From: Dehalococcoidales bacterium | GTDB taxonomy: Bacteria; Chloroflexota; Dehalococcoidia; Dehalococcoidales; UBA3254 | Assembly (NCBI GenBank): GCA_016926695.1 | Contig: JAFGOB010000064.1 | Span: 1-25,346 of the forward strand | Direction: 5' to 3' | Length of the DNA stretch: 25,346 nucleotides | Shown: positions 14,206 to 21,626 of the stretch, one piece after another | How positions within the stretch are numbered: the first letter of the stretch is position 1 | Layout of the letters: each line of letters begins with the position of its first letter | The notes under the pieces: model-generated | What the model saw: the letters and a program-made list of their open reading frames with translations, nothing else | The model's database searches: none | Told to the model about the DNA's origin: nothing | Translations under genes and position numbers: made by a program

Positions 14206-15414
14206 CTATCCATCTTCCTCCAGCGACATCCAGGTATTCTCCCGGTAAGGCTTGCCCTGTGAGGCCGCGTGAATATCCCTCAGCATTTTTTCGATATGCG
14301 GGATGGTGATATCCATGTTGGCCAAACCATCGATAAAACCGAGGACCGGTACGGACGAAATCCCGTGCAATGCGGCGCAGGTTTCCATATAGAACGGGCC
14401 GCAGTTCCAGCCGAAACCCACACTCCTGTCCAGCACTCCGATAGCTTTTTTACCTTCAAGCGCCTTTGCCAGCTTTTCGCGGGGAAAAGGCCGGAACATC
14501 CTCATCTTGACCAGGCCAGCCTTGATGCCCCGGTCCCTGATGTTGTCGATAACAACCCTGGCGGTACCGGTGGCACTGCCGGAAACAACCAGGACTATGT
14601 CAGCATCATCGCACCGGTACTCTTCAATCTGGCCCCCGTAGCCCCGTCCGAACATAGATTGATATTCCCTGTCGATCCGGTCCAATTTCTCTTTGGACCT
14701 TTCGAGAGCGGCCATGTGCTTGTAGCGTAGTTCGGTATAAGTCAGCAGGATACCGTGGGTGCCGATGCCCAGCGCCTTCCCCGGCACCAACTTCATCCGT
14801 TCGGGCTGTGATTTGAGCACGGCTAAATACCGGTCAACCTCCTCAAAGGCAGGTATTTTCACCGCCTCGGCCGAGTACGAGAGATAATAGCCGTCATAGT
14901 TGACCATCACCGGCAGTTGGATGTCATAGTCTTCGGCCAGTCTGAATGACATGATAATAGTATCGATTATTTCCTGGCAGTCCTCTACCACGAGCTGTAT
15001 CCATCCGGCATCCCGCACCGAGATCATATCCTGCTGCCCGCAGGAGACAGCCAGAATGCCGGGCGTTTCACGGTTTACGTTCACCATGACCACCGGCGCC
15101 CTGTAGCTAGCAGTTACCATCATGGCGTCGTACATAAAAGCCAGTCCGTAGGAAGAGGTGGCCGTAAAAGCCCTGCCGCCGGCGCAGGCCGCAGCGGTCA
15201 CGGCATTCATGGCTGAGTTTTCGCCCTCCACCTCGATCATCTCAGCCTCTATTTCTCCATCGGCCTTGAAACGCGACAACTGTTCCACTACCTCGCTCTG
15301 AGGAGTAATCGGATATGAGGCTATCACGTCGGGACGGCAGCGCATCGCCGCATATGCCGCGGCGGCATTACCGGTAATAACCCGTGTTTCCTGCTGTTGA
15401 GCCAATTCAGACAT
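14206..15414 (-). CDS. porA: 2-oxoacid (pyruvate):ferredoxin oxidoreductase, alpha subunit
   Basis: I place the start at ATG 15414 (402 residues, MSELAQQQ) because GGAGG lies seven bases upstream; the frame extends to 15465 without a ribosome site. The POR N-terminal domain shows YPITPQSEVVEQL, EVEGENSAMNAVTAAACAGG and TATSSYGLAFMYDA; domain II (about 270-380) includes VLVVSGSATGTARVVID and the later GVLDRSVGFGWNCGPF. The enzyme oxidises a 2-oxoacid with CoA to acyl-CoA and reduced ferredoxin. The alpha subunit cannot act alone: TPP binding and catalysis need beta, and electron transfer needs gamma and delta. None of these lies beside it: a tRNA gene follows and divergent genes precede. The substrate (pyruvate or another 2-oxoacid) is uncertain. 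Confidence 0.85.
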   Translation of the reverse strand: MSELAQQQETRVITGNAAAAYAAMRCRPDVIASYPITPQSEVVEQLSRFKADGEIEAEMIEVEGENSAMNAVTAAACAGGRAFTATSSYGLAFMYDAMMVTASYRAPVVMVNVNRETPGILAVSCGQQDMISVRDAGWIQLVVEDCQEIIDTIIMSFRLAEDYDIQLPVMVNYDGYYLSYSAEAVKIPAFEEVDRYLAVLKSQPERMKLVPGKALGIGTHGILLTYTELRYKHMAALERSKEKLDRIDREYQSMFGRGYGGQIEEYRCDDADIVLVVSGSATGTARVVIDNIRDRGIKAGLVKMRMFRPFPREKLAKALEGKKAIGVLDRSVGFGWNCGPFYMETCAALHGISSVPVLGFIDGLANMDITIPHIEKMLRDIHAASQGKPYRENTWMSLEEDG

Positions 15415-15583
15415 ATCATCCCTCCGGGAAATATTTACTTTGTTGTTTAGACCCCAGTATACCATAAGGCGCGGACCAGGCCAAAAAACGTCCGCACGCC
15501 GCGAAGGGTACGCCTGTGGTTGGTGATACTGCCTCCATAAATAGTATATTTCTCTGTTTTACGTATGTTTCGTTAACTTCATA

Positions 15584-15611
15584 TTGCACATTATATTTGA
15601 CTTCCTATAAT
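15584..15611 (+). promoter_or_regulatory. Probable promoter of the hydrolase-ferredoxin-flavoprotein operon
   Basis: TTGCAC (15584-15589) and TATAAT (15606-15611) are 16 bases apart. An alternative is TTGACT (15597) with TATAAG (15618). Both overlap or adjoin the inverted repeat at 15610-15629. Confidence 0.5.
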
Positions 15612-15629
15612 TAATCCTATAAGATTAAT
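15610..15629 (+). promoter_or_regulatory. Inverted repeat ATTAATC-N6-GATTAAT, probable operator
   Basis: Seven-base perfect arms with a six-base spacer form a 20-base site at the -10/+1 region. Size and symmetry fit a MarR-family operator. A MarR regulator is encoded after the operon. Confidence 0.5.
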
Positions 15630-15702
15630 AATAGTTATCACTTTCAGCCGTGGCGGATACCGGGATTGGCGATTTTAAGTTTTTTATCAAGGAGATATTC
15701 AT

Positions 15703-16347
15703 ATGGAAGAGCTGAAGTACCCTGATGGTTGGATAGTTGTTGATCATATTATTCCAGGAGTTACTGCCGAGATGCTCGACTGGTGGTGGGTCAATATGGA
15801 AAAGGGCTATGAGCTGTGGTGTCCGGATGAGCATAAGGGTTTTAAATGGGATGTCAAGCCTCCACCTGGCGGTCACATCGGGGCAGTCCAGATTGCTACT
15901 GAAAGTATAGATTATGGCCCGGTAATGGATATCCGTATCGAATGGGTTGATCCCAATTTGGGAACACAGCAACAAAAGGACTTCTGGACTTATGAACATC
16001 TCCTGACAGCCGGAACGACAGGTGACAAACCGGGTACCGGGCCGGGAGTAGTGCTTTCACACCAGTGGGAGAACATTCCAGGCGGATGCAAAATGCGCTC
16101 CTGCATGCACGGATTCCCGGGAGCGCCTGCCGGTGGTCCTCCGTCCGGGCCGTTACCGCCGCACCCGAGCGGAAAAAAACCAACCGGCGGCGGCTGGCGC
16201 GTGCATAATATCGCTGAAGTGAGTACATTTAAGGCCTTCCTGCCGGCACTTTGGGGAATCTGGCAAACGGTCACTGACCCGGCCATCAACCGTCATTGTT
16301 CTTTAAGAATAAAAAAGGAAAACTCTCGTATTATTTACGTCCGGTAA
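15703..16347 (+). CDS. DAPG hydrolase (PhlG)-like C-C bond hydrolase family protein
   Basis: ATG at 15703 follows AAGGAG; 214 residues. Its opening, PDGWIVVDHIIPGVTAEMLD then WWWVNMEKGYELWCPDEHKG, resembles the N-terminal part of the 2,4-diacetylphloroglucinol hydrolase family, which includes phloretin hydrolase. These are metal-dependent enzymes that cut a C-C bond between an acyl group and a phenolic ring. Candidate metal ligands here are His in DEH (about residue 44) and later His residues such as those in MHGFPG and RHCSL. A Pro/Gly-rich loop lies at about 140-165. The protein is shorter than PhlG itself. A ferredoxin gene follows after 12 bases and a flavoprotein after that, so a cleave-then-reduce sequence is plausible. 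The family call is from memory of the motif pattern; the substrate is unknown. Confidence 0.55.
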   Translation: MEELKYPDGWIVVDHIIPGVTAEMLDWWWVNMEKGYELWCPDEHKGFKWDVKPPPGGHIGAVQIATESIDYGPVMDIRIEWVDPNLGTQQQKDFWTYEHLLTAGTTGDKPGTGPGVVLSHQWENIPGGCKMRSCMHGFPGAPAGGPPSGPLPPHPSGKKPTGGGWRVHNIAEVSTFKAFLPALWGIWQTVTDPAINRHCSLRIKKENSRIIYVR

Positions 16348-16359
16348 TAAAGGAGACTG

Positions 16360-16608
16360 ATGCCGATGGAAAGTATAACGAAACAATGGGTAAAAGAAAT
16401 CAATATTGATCTGGCTAAATGTAAAGGCTGCAAGTCCTGTTTTAATGCCTGTTTCGTGGATGTAATCCGCTGGGACGATGAAAAAAAACTGCCGGTTGTG
16501 GCTTATCCGGAAGATTGTGTCTGGTGCCTGGCCTGCGAATGCGCCTGCCCCGAACAATGTATCGAAGTAATTCCGAATATTCCCGCGCCCTTGCGATCCT
16601 CATATTAA
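16360..16608 (+). CDS. 2[4Fe-4S] ferredoxin
   Basis: The 82-residue product carries CKGCKSCFNAC (Cys21, 24, 27, 31) and CVWCLACECAC (Cys53, 56, 59, 63), two CxxCxxCxxxC motifs with a 21-residue linker. Two [4Fe-4S] clusters are expected; Cys61 and Cys67 are additional. The start is ATG 16360 or 16366; AAGGAG lies 4 bases before the first and 10 before the second. The second motif lies in a CxxCxxCxxxCP context like that of the iron-sulfur subunit of APS reductase. The gene is between a hydrolase-like gene and a flavoprotein gene and probably passes electrons to the latter. Confidence 0.9.
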   Translation: MPMESITKQWVKEINIDLAKCKGCKSCFNACFVDVIRWDDEKKLPVVAYPEDCVWCLACECACPEQCIEVIPNIPAPLRSSY

Positions 16609-16648
16609 TTCCCGCTCCGGCATCTTGAGGTAATAAAGGAGGTATCAG

Positions 16649-18346
16649 TTGGTTAATCTGGAAGAATCAGGAGAGGTTGTTTCTACCGGTGTATTGATAA
16701 TTGGCGGTGGTATCGGGGGTCTGACACTGGCTGTTAAGGTAAAGGAGGCAAACCCGGAACTGGATGTTCTGATAGTGGAAAAACAGACCGCCGGCTGGGC
16801 CGGTAAGGCCTCCAAAATAGGGGGAATCCTGGCGTTTCTCGGACCTGAAAACAACCCGGACAAATTTCTCGATTTTCAGGTACGCACCTCCGGATTTTAT
16901 TTGAACGATCAAACACTGCTGGCCGACTATATCCTGAGGTCCCGCATGGCAATAGAGGAATTGGCAGAGTGGGGAGCCAGACTGGCCCGGACCCCGGATG
17001 GAAATCTGGTCATTATCCCGGCTTTCTGGGCGCCTGAATGGTCCATTGCCTTTGTTGACATTGACCTGATGCTGCCTATCCGTGCTAAAGCACGAAACCT
17101 GGGGGTAAAAATCATTAACAAAATTCATGTAGTCGATTTGCTGAAAAGTTCGGAAAGAATTGCAGGGGCAGTGGGCTTTGATATTATTACCGGTCGTTTC
17201 TACATATTCAAAGCCAGAGCCACCGTGCTGGCTAACGGCAGTTGCGGCTATAAAGTGAGAAGATTCTGGGTTGCCGGGACCGGTGATGGCATTACTGCGG
17301 CGTTCCGGGCCGGAGCGGAGATGAGGAACGCTGAGTACGGCAATCTCTACGGTCACACCGTATATCAGGACACGGATAGCGGAATGGCAGGCTATCAGTA
17401 CCTGGTTAATGCCGCAGGTGAAAACCTGATGCAAAAATATCTTCCGGAGACAGGGCCTGCGGGTGTGTTTTTACCGGTGAAACTGGCAGTCGGGCTGGAA
17501 AAAGAAGTTACTGAAGGAAGAGGACCCATTTTTTTCGCACCCCCTCCTTCAGACTCTGAGCACGGAAGGGATACCGGCCTGCCCAAATTGAGTGAGTGGA
17601 TGCAGCGCCTGGCAGCCAGGGAAAGGAAATACGGGCTGCCCCCCAAGGCAAGAAGAGAGATAGGAGTACCGCTGCACGGCGAGACCTCCTGTATTAAAGT
17701 CGACCATGAAATGAAGACCAGCCTCGAAGGACTGTGGGCTATCGGCGATACCAGTTATTCCGGTTCTGCTGTGGCGGGAGCCGTAGCTTCACCGCCGGGC
17801 ATAACGCCGGGTTCAGGGATAATGTATGCGGTTGTCAGCGCAGGATGGGCCGGTTCCTCTATCGCACGTTATATAGAAAATACTGCTCCCGCTGAAATCG
17901 ATGGCATTGAAGTGAAGGCTCTCAAAGAGGCAATCTTCGCTCCGATGAATAAAGGACGGGGCTTTGCCCCGGGCGAGGTGATATCCGATTTGCAGGGTAT
18001 GACTGCCCCGATTAAATATAACCTGCGCAGGAGTAAAGAACGCCTTGAGGAAGCCCTGGCGGGTATTGAAAAGTTGAAGCAAAAAATGCCCGAACTAAAG
18101 GCTGAAGACCTTCATTATCTGAGCAAGTGCCATGAGGTTAATAGCATGGTCCTGTGCGCAGAGATGACTTTTAGAGCAGCCTTAATGAGATCTGAAAGCC
18201 GGGGATTCCATTTCAGGGAAGATTACCCCGAACGAGATGATAAAAACTGGCTGAAATGGATAATCCTGAAGCAAAAGGAAGGCAAGATAAGGCTTTCAAC
18301 TCAGCCGATACCCATAGAGAAATACAAAGTTAAGCCGCCAAATTAG
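16649..18346 (+). CDS. FAD-dependent oxidoreductase, fumarate reductase / APS reductase alpha-like
   Basis: TTG start at 16649, six bases after AAAGGAGG; 565 residues. The N-terminal Rossmann motif VLIIGGGIGGLTLAVKV (about 12-28) binds FAD; a second FAD segment, LEGLWAIGDTSYSGSAVAG, is at about 365-385. The C-terminal helical domain ends with RSESRGFHFREDYPERDD, the signature tail of the fumarate reductase/succinate dehydrogenase flavoprotein family. There is no membrane anchor. With the adjacent ferredoxin the layout recalls the AprA/AprB pair, where a 2[4Fe-4S] protein feeds the flavin. It probably reduces a carbon-carbon double bond or similar acceptor, or runs in the oxidative direction. 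The substrate cannot be read from sequence. It is the third gene of the operon. Confidence 0.85.
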   Translation: MVNLEESGEVVSTGVLIIGGGIGGLTLAVKVKEANPELDVLIVEKQTAGWAGKASKIGGILAFLGPENNPDKFLDFQVRTSGFYLNDQTLLADYILRSRMAIEELAEWGARLARTPDGNLVIIPAFWAPEWSIAFVDIDLMLPIRAKARNLGVKIINKIHVVDLLKSSERIAGAVGFDIITGRFYIFKARATVLANGSCGYKVRRFWVAGTGDGITAAFRAGAEMRNAEYGNLYGHTVYQDTDSGMAGYQYLVNAAGENLMQKYLPETGPAGVFLPVKLAVGLEKEVTEGRGPIFFAPPPSDSEHGRDTGLPKLSEWMQRLAARERKYGLPPKARREIGVPLHGETSCIKVDHEMKTSLEGLWAIGDTSYSGSAVAGAVASPPGITPGSGIMYAVVSAGWAGSSIARYIENTAPAEIDGIEVKALKEAIFAPMNKGRGFAPGEVISDLQGMTAPIKYNLRRSKERLEEALAGIEKLKQKMPELKAEDLHYLSKCHEVNSMVLCAEMTFRAALMRSESRGFHFREDYPERDDKNWLKWIILKQKEGKIRLSTQPIPIEKYKVKPPN

Positions 18347-18404
18347 CTTTAGCTAATCCATATATAACGCTATTTTTGTTGTGCATCATAATTGACTCAG
18401 CGCG

Positions 18405-18965
18405 ATGGTTGGTCTAAGCTTAAGCAAAAGTGAAATTCCGAAACAGACCGGCAGGTTTAACATGAAAAAAAACGATCAGAGTGAAATAGAAATCATCAGG
18501 ATGCTGAAAAAAAGTGATCAGGAGATCAATCTTTATATCTTACTTGATCAGACAGACAGTATCGTCATCAATGCAGTTGAGATGGAAATAAAGCACCTCC
18601 ACATCACTCAACCGCAGGTGAGGGTGTTGACAATGCTGTCACGGGAAAATAGACCTGTAACACTCGAAGAGTTGGCGAACTGGACGTTCAAGGAGTTCAA
18701 CTCGGTATCTACCCTGATCAACCGCATGGAAAAGAAGGGACTGGTAAAAAAGATCAAGAAAGAAGGTGACTTGAGAACCTATATCCTGCTGACAGACCAA
18801 GGTAATAGCATGTTTCTAAAACAGGTAACTGAACGTTCAATTCATCTGATATTCGCTAAATTATCCGAACAGGAAAAAAAACAGCTTGATGCTATCTTGA
18901 GAAAGGTCCGCGATACCACGCGTGATATTCTGGGTCTAAATTACCGGCCCCCTTTTCTACCCTAA
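18405..18965 (+). CDS. MarR family transcriptional regulator
   Basis: The frame opens at ATG 18405 (186 residues). ATG 18462, after GCAGGTTTAAC, gives 167 residues starting MKKNDQSE and may be the true start. The winged helix is clear: HLHITQPQVRVLTML, the recognition region LEELANWTFKEFNSVSTLIN, then RMEKKGLVKKIKKEGDLRTY as the wing. Flanking helices form the dimer interface. MarR proteins usually repress a neighbouring operon and release DNA on binding a phenolic or similar ligand. The operon immediately upstream has a 20-base inverted repeat at its promoter and is the likely target. A phenolic inducer would agree with the hydrolase call, but that is inference. Confidence 0.88.
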   Translation: MVGLSLSKSEIPKQTGRFNMKKNDQSEIEIIRMLKKSDQEINLYILLDQTDSIVINAVEMEIKHLHITQPQVRVLTMLSRENRPVTLEELANWTFKEFNSVSTLINRMEKKGLVKKIKKEGDLRTYILLTDQGNSMFLKQVTERSIHLIFAKLSEQEKKQLDAILRKVRDTTRDILGLNYRPPFLP

Positions 18966-19124
18966 ATAGTTATACCAGATGTTTTGACAGCCGTCATGCC
19001 GGTCTTGACCAGGACACGTTTAGATGCCCGGTAAGACCTATTTTACATCACTCCCATATAACATAATCATTTAGCCCTCCTGTGTACCCTCAGCCGGGAA
19101 ATAACTGACTGATATACTTTAAAC

Positions 19125-19153
19125 TTGACAACGATCTGCCTCCCTGTTATTCT
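19125..19153 (+). promoter_or_regulatory. Promoter of the IclR gene
   Basis: A perfect TTGACA (19125-19130) is followed after 17 bases by TATTCT (19148-19153). The expected start of transcription falls at about 19160, at the edge of a palindrome. Confidence 0.65.
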
Positions 19154-19160
19154 ATCCACA

Positions 19161-19172
19161 GAACTTAAGTTC
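19161..19172 (+). promoter_or_regulatory. Palindrome GAACTTAAGTTC, probable IclR operator
   Basis: This perfect 12-base palindrome lies at the expected transcription start, 17 bases before the regulator's ATG. GAAC...GTTC arms resemble IclR-family sites, so autorepression is likely. Confidence 0.45.
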
Positions 19173-19188
19173 CACAGGTAGATATACA

Positions 19189-20001
19189 ATGCTAGAACAA
19201 AAAGAACCCGCACTGAGGACCTACAACGTGCCCGCCGTCGACCAGGCCATCCGCGTGATGTTGTGCCTGGCCGACAGCGGCAGCCATCCCAGGAGCCTTA
19301 CCGAAATCTGTCAGGAGGTAGGTATCCATAGAAGCAAGGCCTTCTCCATTTTAAACACCCTTAATGAGTACAGCCTGGTAAAAAAGAATCCCAACAGAAA
19401 AGGTTATGTGCTCGGGCCCGGTCTGCTGACATTGACCGGAAAAATGATCGAAAATCTCAGCCTGTCACGCCTGGTTGAACCGGTACTCTACAATCTGGCT
19501 AAGAAAGCCGCTGCGACGGTGGCGCTGGGCGTGATATCGGATGACAAGACCTGCGTGGTAGCCCAGTTCGAAGGGGCGCCGGGGATAGGTATATCTTCCC
19601 CTATCGGACATGTTACCCCCATCACCTATGGCGCTCACGGAAAAGCGATTGCGGCCTTCCTTCCCCGGGACGAGCTGGATGAATTGCTTAAAAACAGGAA
19701 CCTGTTTTTCCATGGAAGCCCTGAAAAATTTGATAAAGCCAGGCTGGAGAAAGAGCTGACCGATTGCAGGCGTAATGAATTCGCACTGGAGCTGGGAGAT
19801 ATTCAGCAGGGCGTGAATGCTATAGCTGCTGCTATACTGGACCAGAACAGGTATCCCATCGGCTACATAACCATCGTCGGTTTCTTTTCAGAGAAAGATG
19901 CGCTCAAGCTGGGACCCCTTGCCGCTGAAGCCGTGAAAAAGATTTCAAAAGAGACGGGACAGATGATATTGTGGCAAAGACCGGATGGAAGGAGAAAATA
20001 G
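19189..20001 (+). CDS. IclR family transcriptional regulator
   Basis: ATG at 19189; 270 residues. The N-terminal winged helix (about 15-75) reads VPAVDQAIRVMLCLADSG, LTEICQEVGIHRSKAFSIL, NTLNEYSLVKKNPNRKGYVL, typical of IclR. The effector domain (about 90-260) has the expected TVALGVISDDKTCVVAQFEG, PIGHVTPITYGAHGKAIAAF and the closing NAIAAAILDQNRYPIGYITI. IclR regulators usually control catabolic operons and sense a small organic acid or aromatic intermediate. The SnoaL-activase-radical enzyme-PIG-L genes follow on the same strand after 118 bases and are its probable target. Its own promoter overlaps a GAAC...GTTC palindrome. Confidence 0.9.
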   Translation: MLEQKEPALRTYNVPAVDQAIRVMLCLADSGSHPRSLTEICQEVGIHRSKAFSILNTLNEYSLVKKNPNRKGYVLGPGLLTLTGKMIENLSLSRLVEPVLYNLAKKAAATVALGVISDDKTCVVAQFEGAPGIGISSPIGHVTPITYGAHGKAIAAFLPRDELDELLKNRNLFFHGSPEKFDKARLEKELTDCRRNEFALELGDIQQGVNAIAAAILDQNRYPIGYITIVGFFSEKDALKLGPLAAEAVKKISKETGQMILWQRPDGRRK

Positions 20002-20119
20002 AACACTGATTGGTATGATTCCGGGCTAAGAAAAAAATAGGCTTCATCGAGACTTATGATCTGCTGCTTGAGCTTTATATTCAGGTAACGAGTGCAATAA
20101 TAGAAGGGGGAACGGCAGG

Positions 20120-20533
20120 ATGACTACAACCTTGTACAACAAAAAACTGGTGGAAACACTTTGCAGGTCGGTGTTCCAGAGCCATGATTTCAGCAAGCTG
20201 GATGAAATTATGAGGGAAGACTTTATTCAGCACAACGAGGACACACCGCAGGGGAGGAGCGGATTCAAACGGTTTTTCGAGCAGATGTTCATCGCCATGC
20301 CTGATTTCAACTATACAGTTAAAAAAATCATGGCCGAAGGCGATACGGTGATGATGTACTCCACCACGACGGCCACACACCTGGGAGAATGGATGGGAAT
20401 TCCTCCCACAGGCAACAAGATCGAATTCGATGTGGTAGATATTATCCGCATTGAAGACGGGAAAATTGCCGAGCACTGGGATGTGGCCGATACCCTGAAA
20501 CTGTTTACCCAGGTGGGGAAAATAAAACCATAA
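20120..20533 (+). CDS. SnoaL-like (ester cyclase / NTF2-fold) protein
   Basis: This 137-residue protein has the SnoaL pattern: an N-terminal helix ending in DFSKLDEIMREDFIQHNED, then FKRFFEQMFIAMPDFNYTVK, then a beta sheet with VMMYSTTTATHLGEWMGIPP and IIRIEDGKIAEHWDVADTL. Conserved His and Asp residues (QHN, HWDVAD) line the pocket in this fold. Members are cyclases, isomerases, hydratases or simple binding proteins, so the family does not give the reaction. It is the first gene of the glycyl radical operon, 20 bases before the activase gene. It may isomerise or bind the substrate or product of the radical enzyme. Confidence 0.8.
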   Translation: MTTTLYNKKLVETLCRSVFQSHDFSKLDEIMREDFIQHNEDTPQGRSGFKRFFEQMFIAMPDFNYTVKKIMAEGDTVMMYSTTTATHLGEWMGIPPTGNKIEFDVVDIIRIEDGKIAEHWDVADTLKLFTQVGKIKP

Positions 20534-20553
20534 ACATCAAAGGACCTTGCTGT

Positions 20554-21462
20554 ATGTCTGCCCTGGTGACCAATATTCAGGGATACTCGATCCATGACGG
20601 GCCGGGCATCCGTACTGTGGTGTTTTTAAAGGGGTGCGGCCTGGCATGCCGGTGGTGCAGCAATCCTGAATGCATCTCGCCGCAGCCCGAGGTCGGATTC
20701 TATAAGTCACTCTGCACCGCATGCGGCAAATGCGCCGGAGTCTGCTCTTACGGAGCCCTGAGCTTTGAATCGGGTCAACTGCCCCGTATAGATAGAGAAC
20801 GCTGTACGGGATGCGGAGCATGCAGCTCGGTTTGCGATTATAAAGCGCTCGTACTTTTCGGCCGGTCAATGAGCGCTGAAGAAATATTTGATATAGTACA
20901 CCGGGACAAAATTTTTTACGACCCGTCGGGAGGAGGTGTGACCTTGTCGGGGGGTGAATGTCTTCTCCAGCCGGAGCTGGTATGCTCCCTGTTTGACATG
21001 TGCCGGAAGGCCGGTATTCACACCTGTATAGAGACATCCGGACATGCCCCCGGATCCGCTTTACGAGAGGTACTCAGGTATTCGGATTACGTATTGTTTG
21101 ACCTGAAGCACCAGGAGCCTGATATCCACCGCCGTTATACGGGGCAAACCAATGACCTTATTCTTGCCAGCGCCGGGATTGCTGCTGACAGCGGTGTTGA
21201 ACTACTTTTTCGTATGCCTTTGATTCCCGGTATCAACGATGACCGGCAGAACATCGCGGATACCGCGAAATTGCTTAAAGGCCTTAGAAGCAAGACGCGC
21301 AAAATAGAACTGATGCCCTATCACCGCCTGGGAAAAGGCAAGTACGAATCACTGGATAAACAATACGCTGCGGACGAAATTCCCGTTCCCCAACCGGTCC
21401 GGCTGGAACAGGTCAGGGAGGCCTTTGAAAACCTGGGGATAGAGTGCACCGTTTCCGCTTAA
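20554..21462 (+). CDS. Glycyl radical enzyme activating enzyme (radical SAM)
   Basis: ATG at 20554 with AAAGGA nine bases upstream; 302 residues. The opening IQGYSIHDGPGIRTVVFLKG leads to the radical-SAM cluster motif CxxxCxxC (Cys28, Cys32, Cys35). A ferredoxin-like insert with two CxxCxxCxxxC motifs follows (CTACGKCAGVC and CTGCGACSSVC, about 54-95), as in activases of eliminase- and decarboxylase-type glycyl radical enzymes and unlike PflA, which lacks it. VTLSGGECLLQPE is the conserved GGE motif for SAM binding. It abstracts a hydrogen from the partner glycine to make the radical. Its partner is the large enzyme starting at 21626, with a possible 35-codon gene between. Confidence 0.92.
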   Translation: MSALVTNIQGYSIHDGPGIRTVVFLKGCGLACRWCSNPECISPQPEVGFYKSLCTACGKCAGVCSYGALSFESGQLPRIDRERCTGCGACSSVCDYKALVLFGRSMSAEEIFDIVHRDKIFYDPSGGGVTLSGGECLLQPELVCSLFDMCRKAGIHTCIETSGHAPGSALREVLRYSDYVLFDLKHQEPDIHRRYTGQTNDLILASAGIAADSGVELLFRMPLIPGINDDRQNIADTAKLLKGLRSKTRKIELMPYHRLGKGKYESLDKQYAADEIPVPQPVRLEQVREAFENLGIECTVSA

Positions 21463-21518
21463 AACACCGAACCCGGGTTATGCAGCAGGTAAAATATATA
21501 AATACAATAAGGATTATA

Positions 21519-21626
21519 ATGACACAGGCAGACCGGAAAACTTATCCGGACAATGCAGTAAATGAAAATAAAGACCGGCTTGACATACCCGTATGCCTGC
21601 CGGAAGATGCCGCGGGAGGATTTTAA
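21519..21626 (+). CDS. Possible 35-residue peptide coupled to the glycyl radical enzyme gene
   Basis: ATG 21519 follows AAGGA by four bases and encodes MTQADRKTYPDNAVNENK and 17 more residues. Its TAA shares one base with the ATG of the radical enzyme (TAATG), so reinitiation coupling is possible. Some glycyl radical enzymes (benzylsuccinate synthase, hydroxyphenylacetate decarboxylase) need small subunits, but those are longer and cysteine-rich; this one has a single Cys. It may instead be a leader that only assists translation, or a chance frame. Confidence 0.3.
   Translation: MTQADRKTYPDNAVNENKDRLDIPVCLPEDAAGGF

Noticed and set aside
16667..17434. 255-codon minus-strand frame opposite the flavoprotein gene
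   Set aside because: Shadow of a clear FAD-dependent oxidoreductase on the plus strand.
18342..18355. Small hairpin TTAGC-TTTA-GCTAA after the flavoprotein gene as a terminator
   Set aside because: Stem of only five pairs, mostly A-T, with no T-run; too weak to call.
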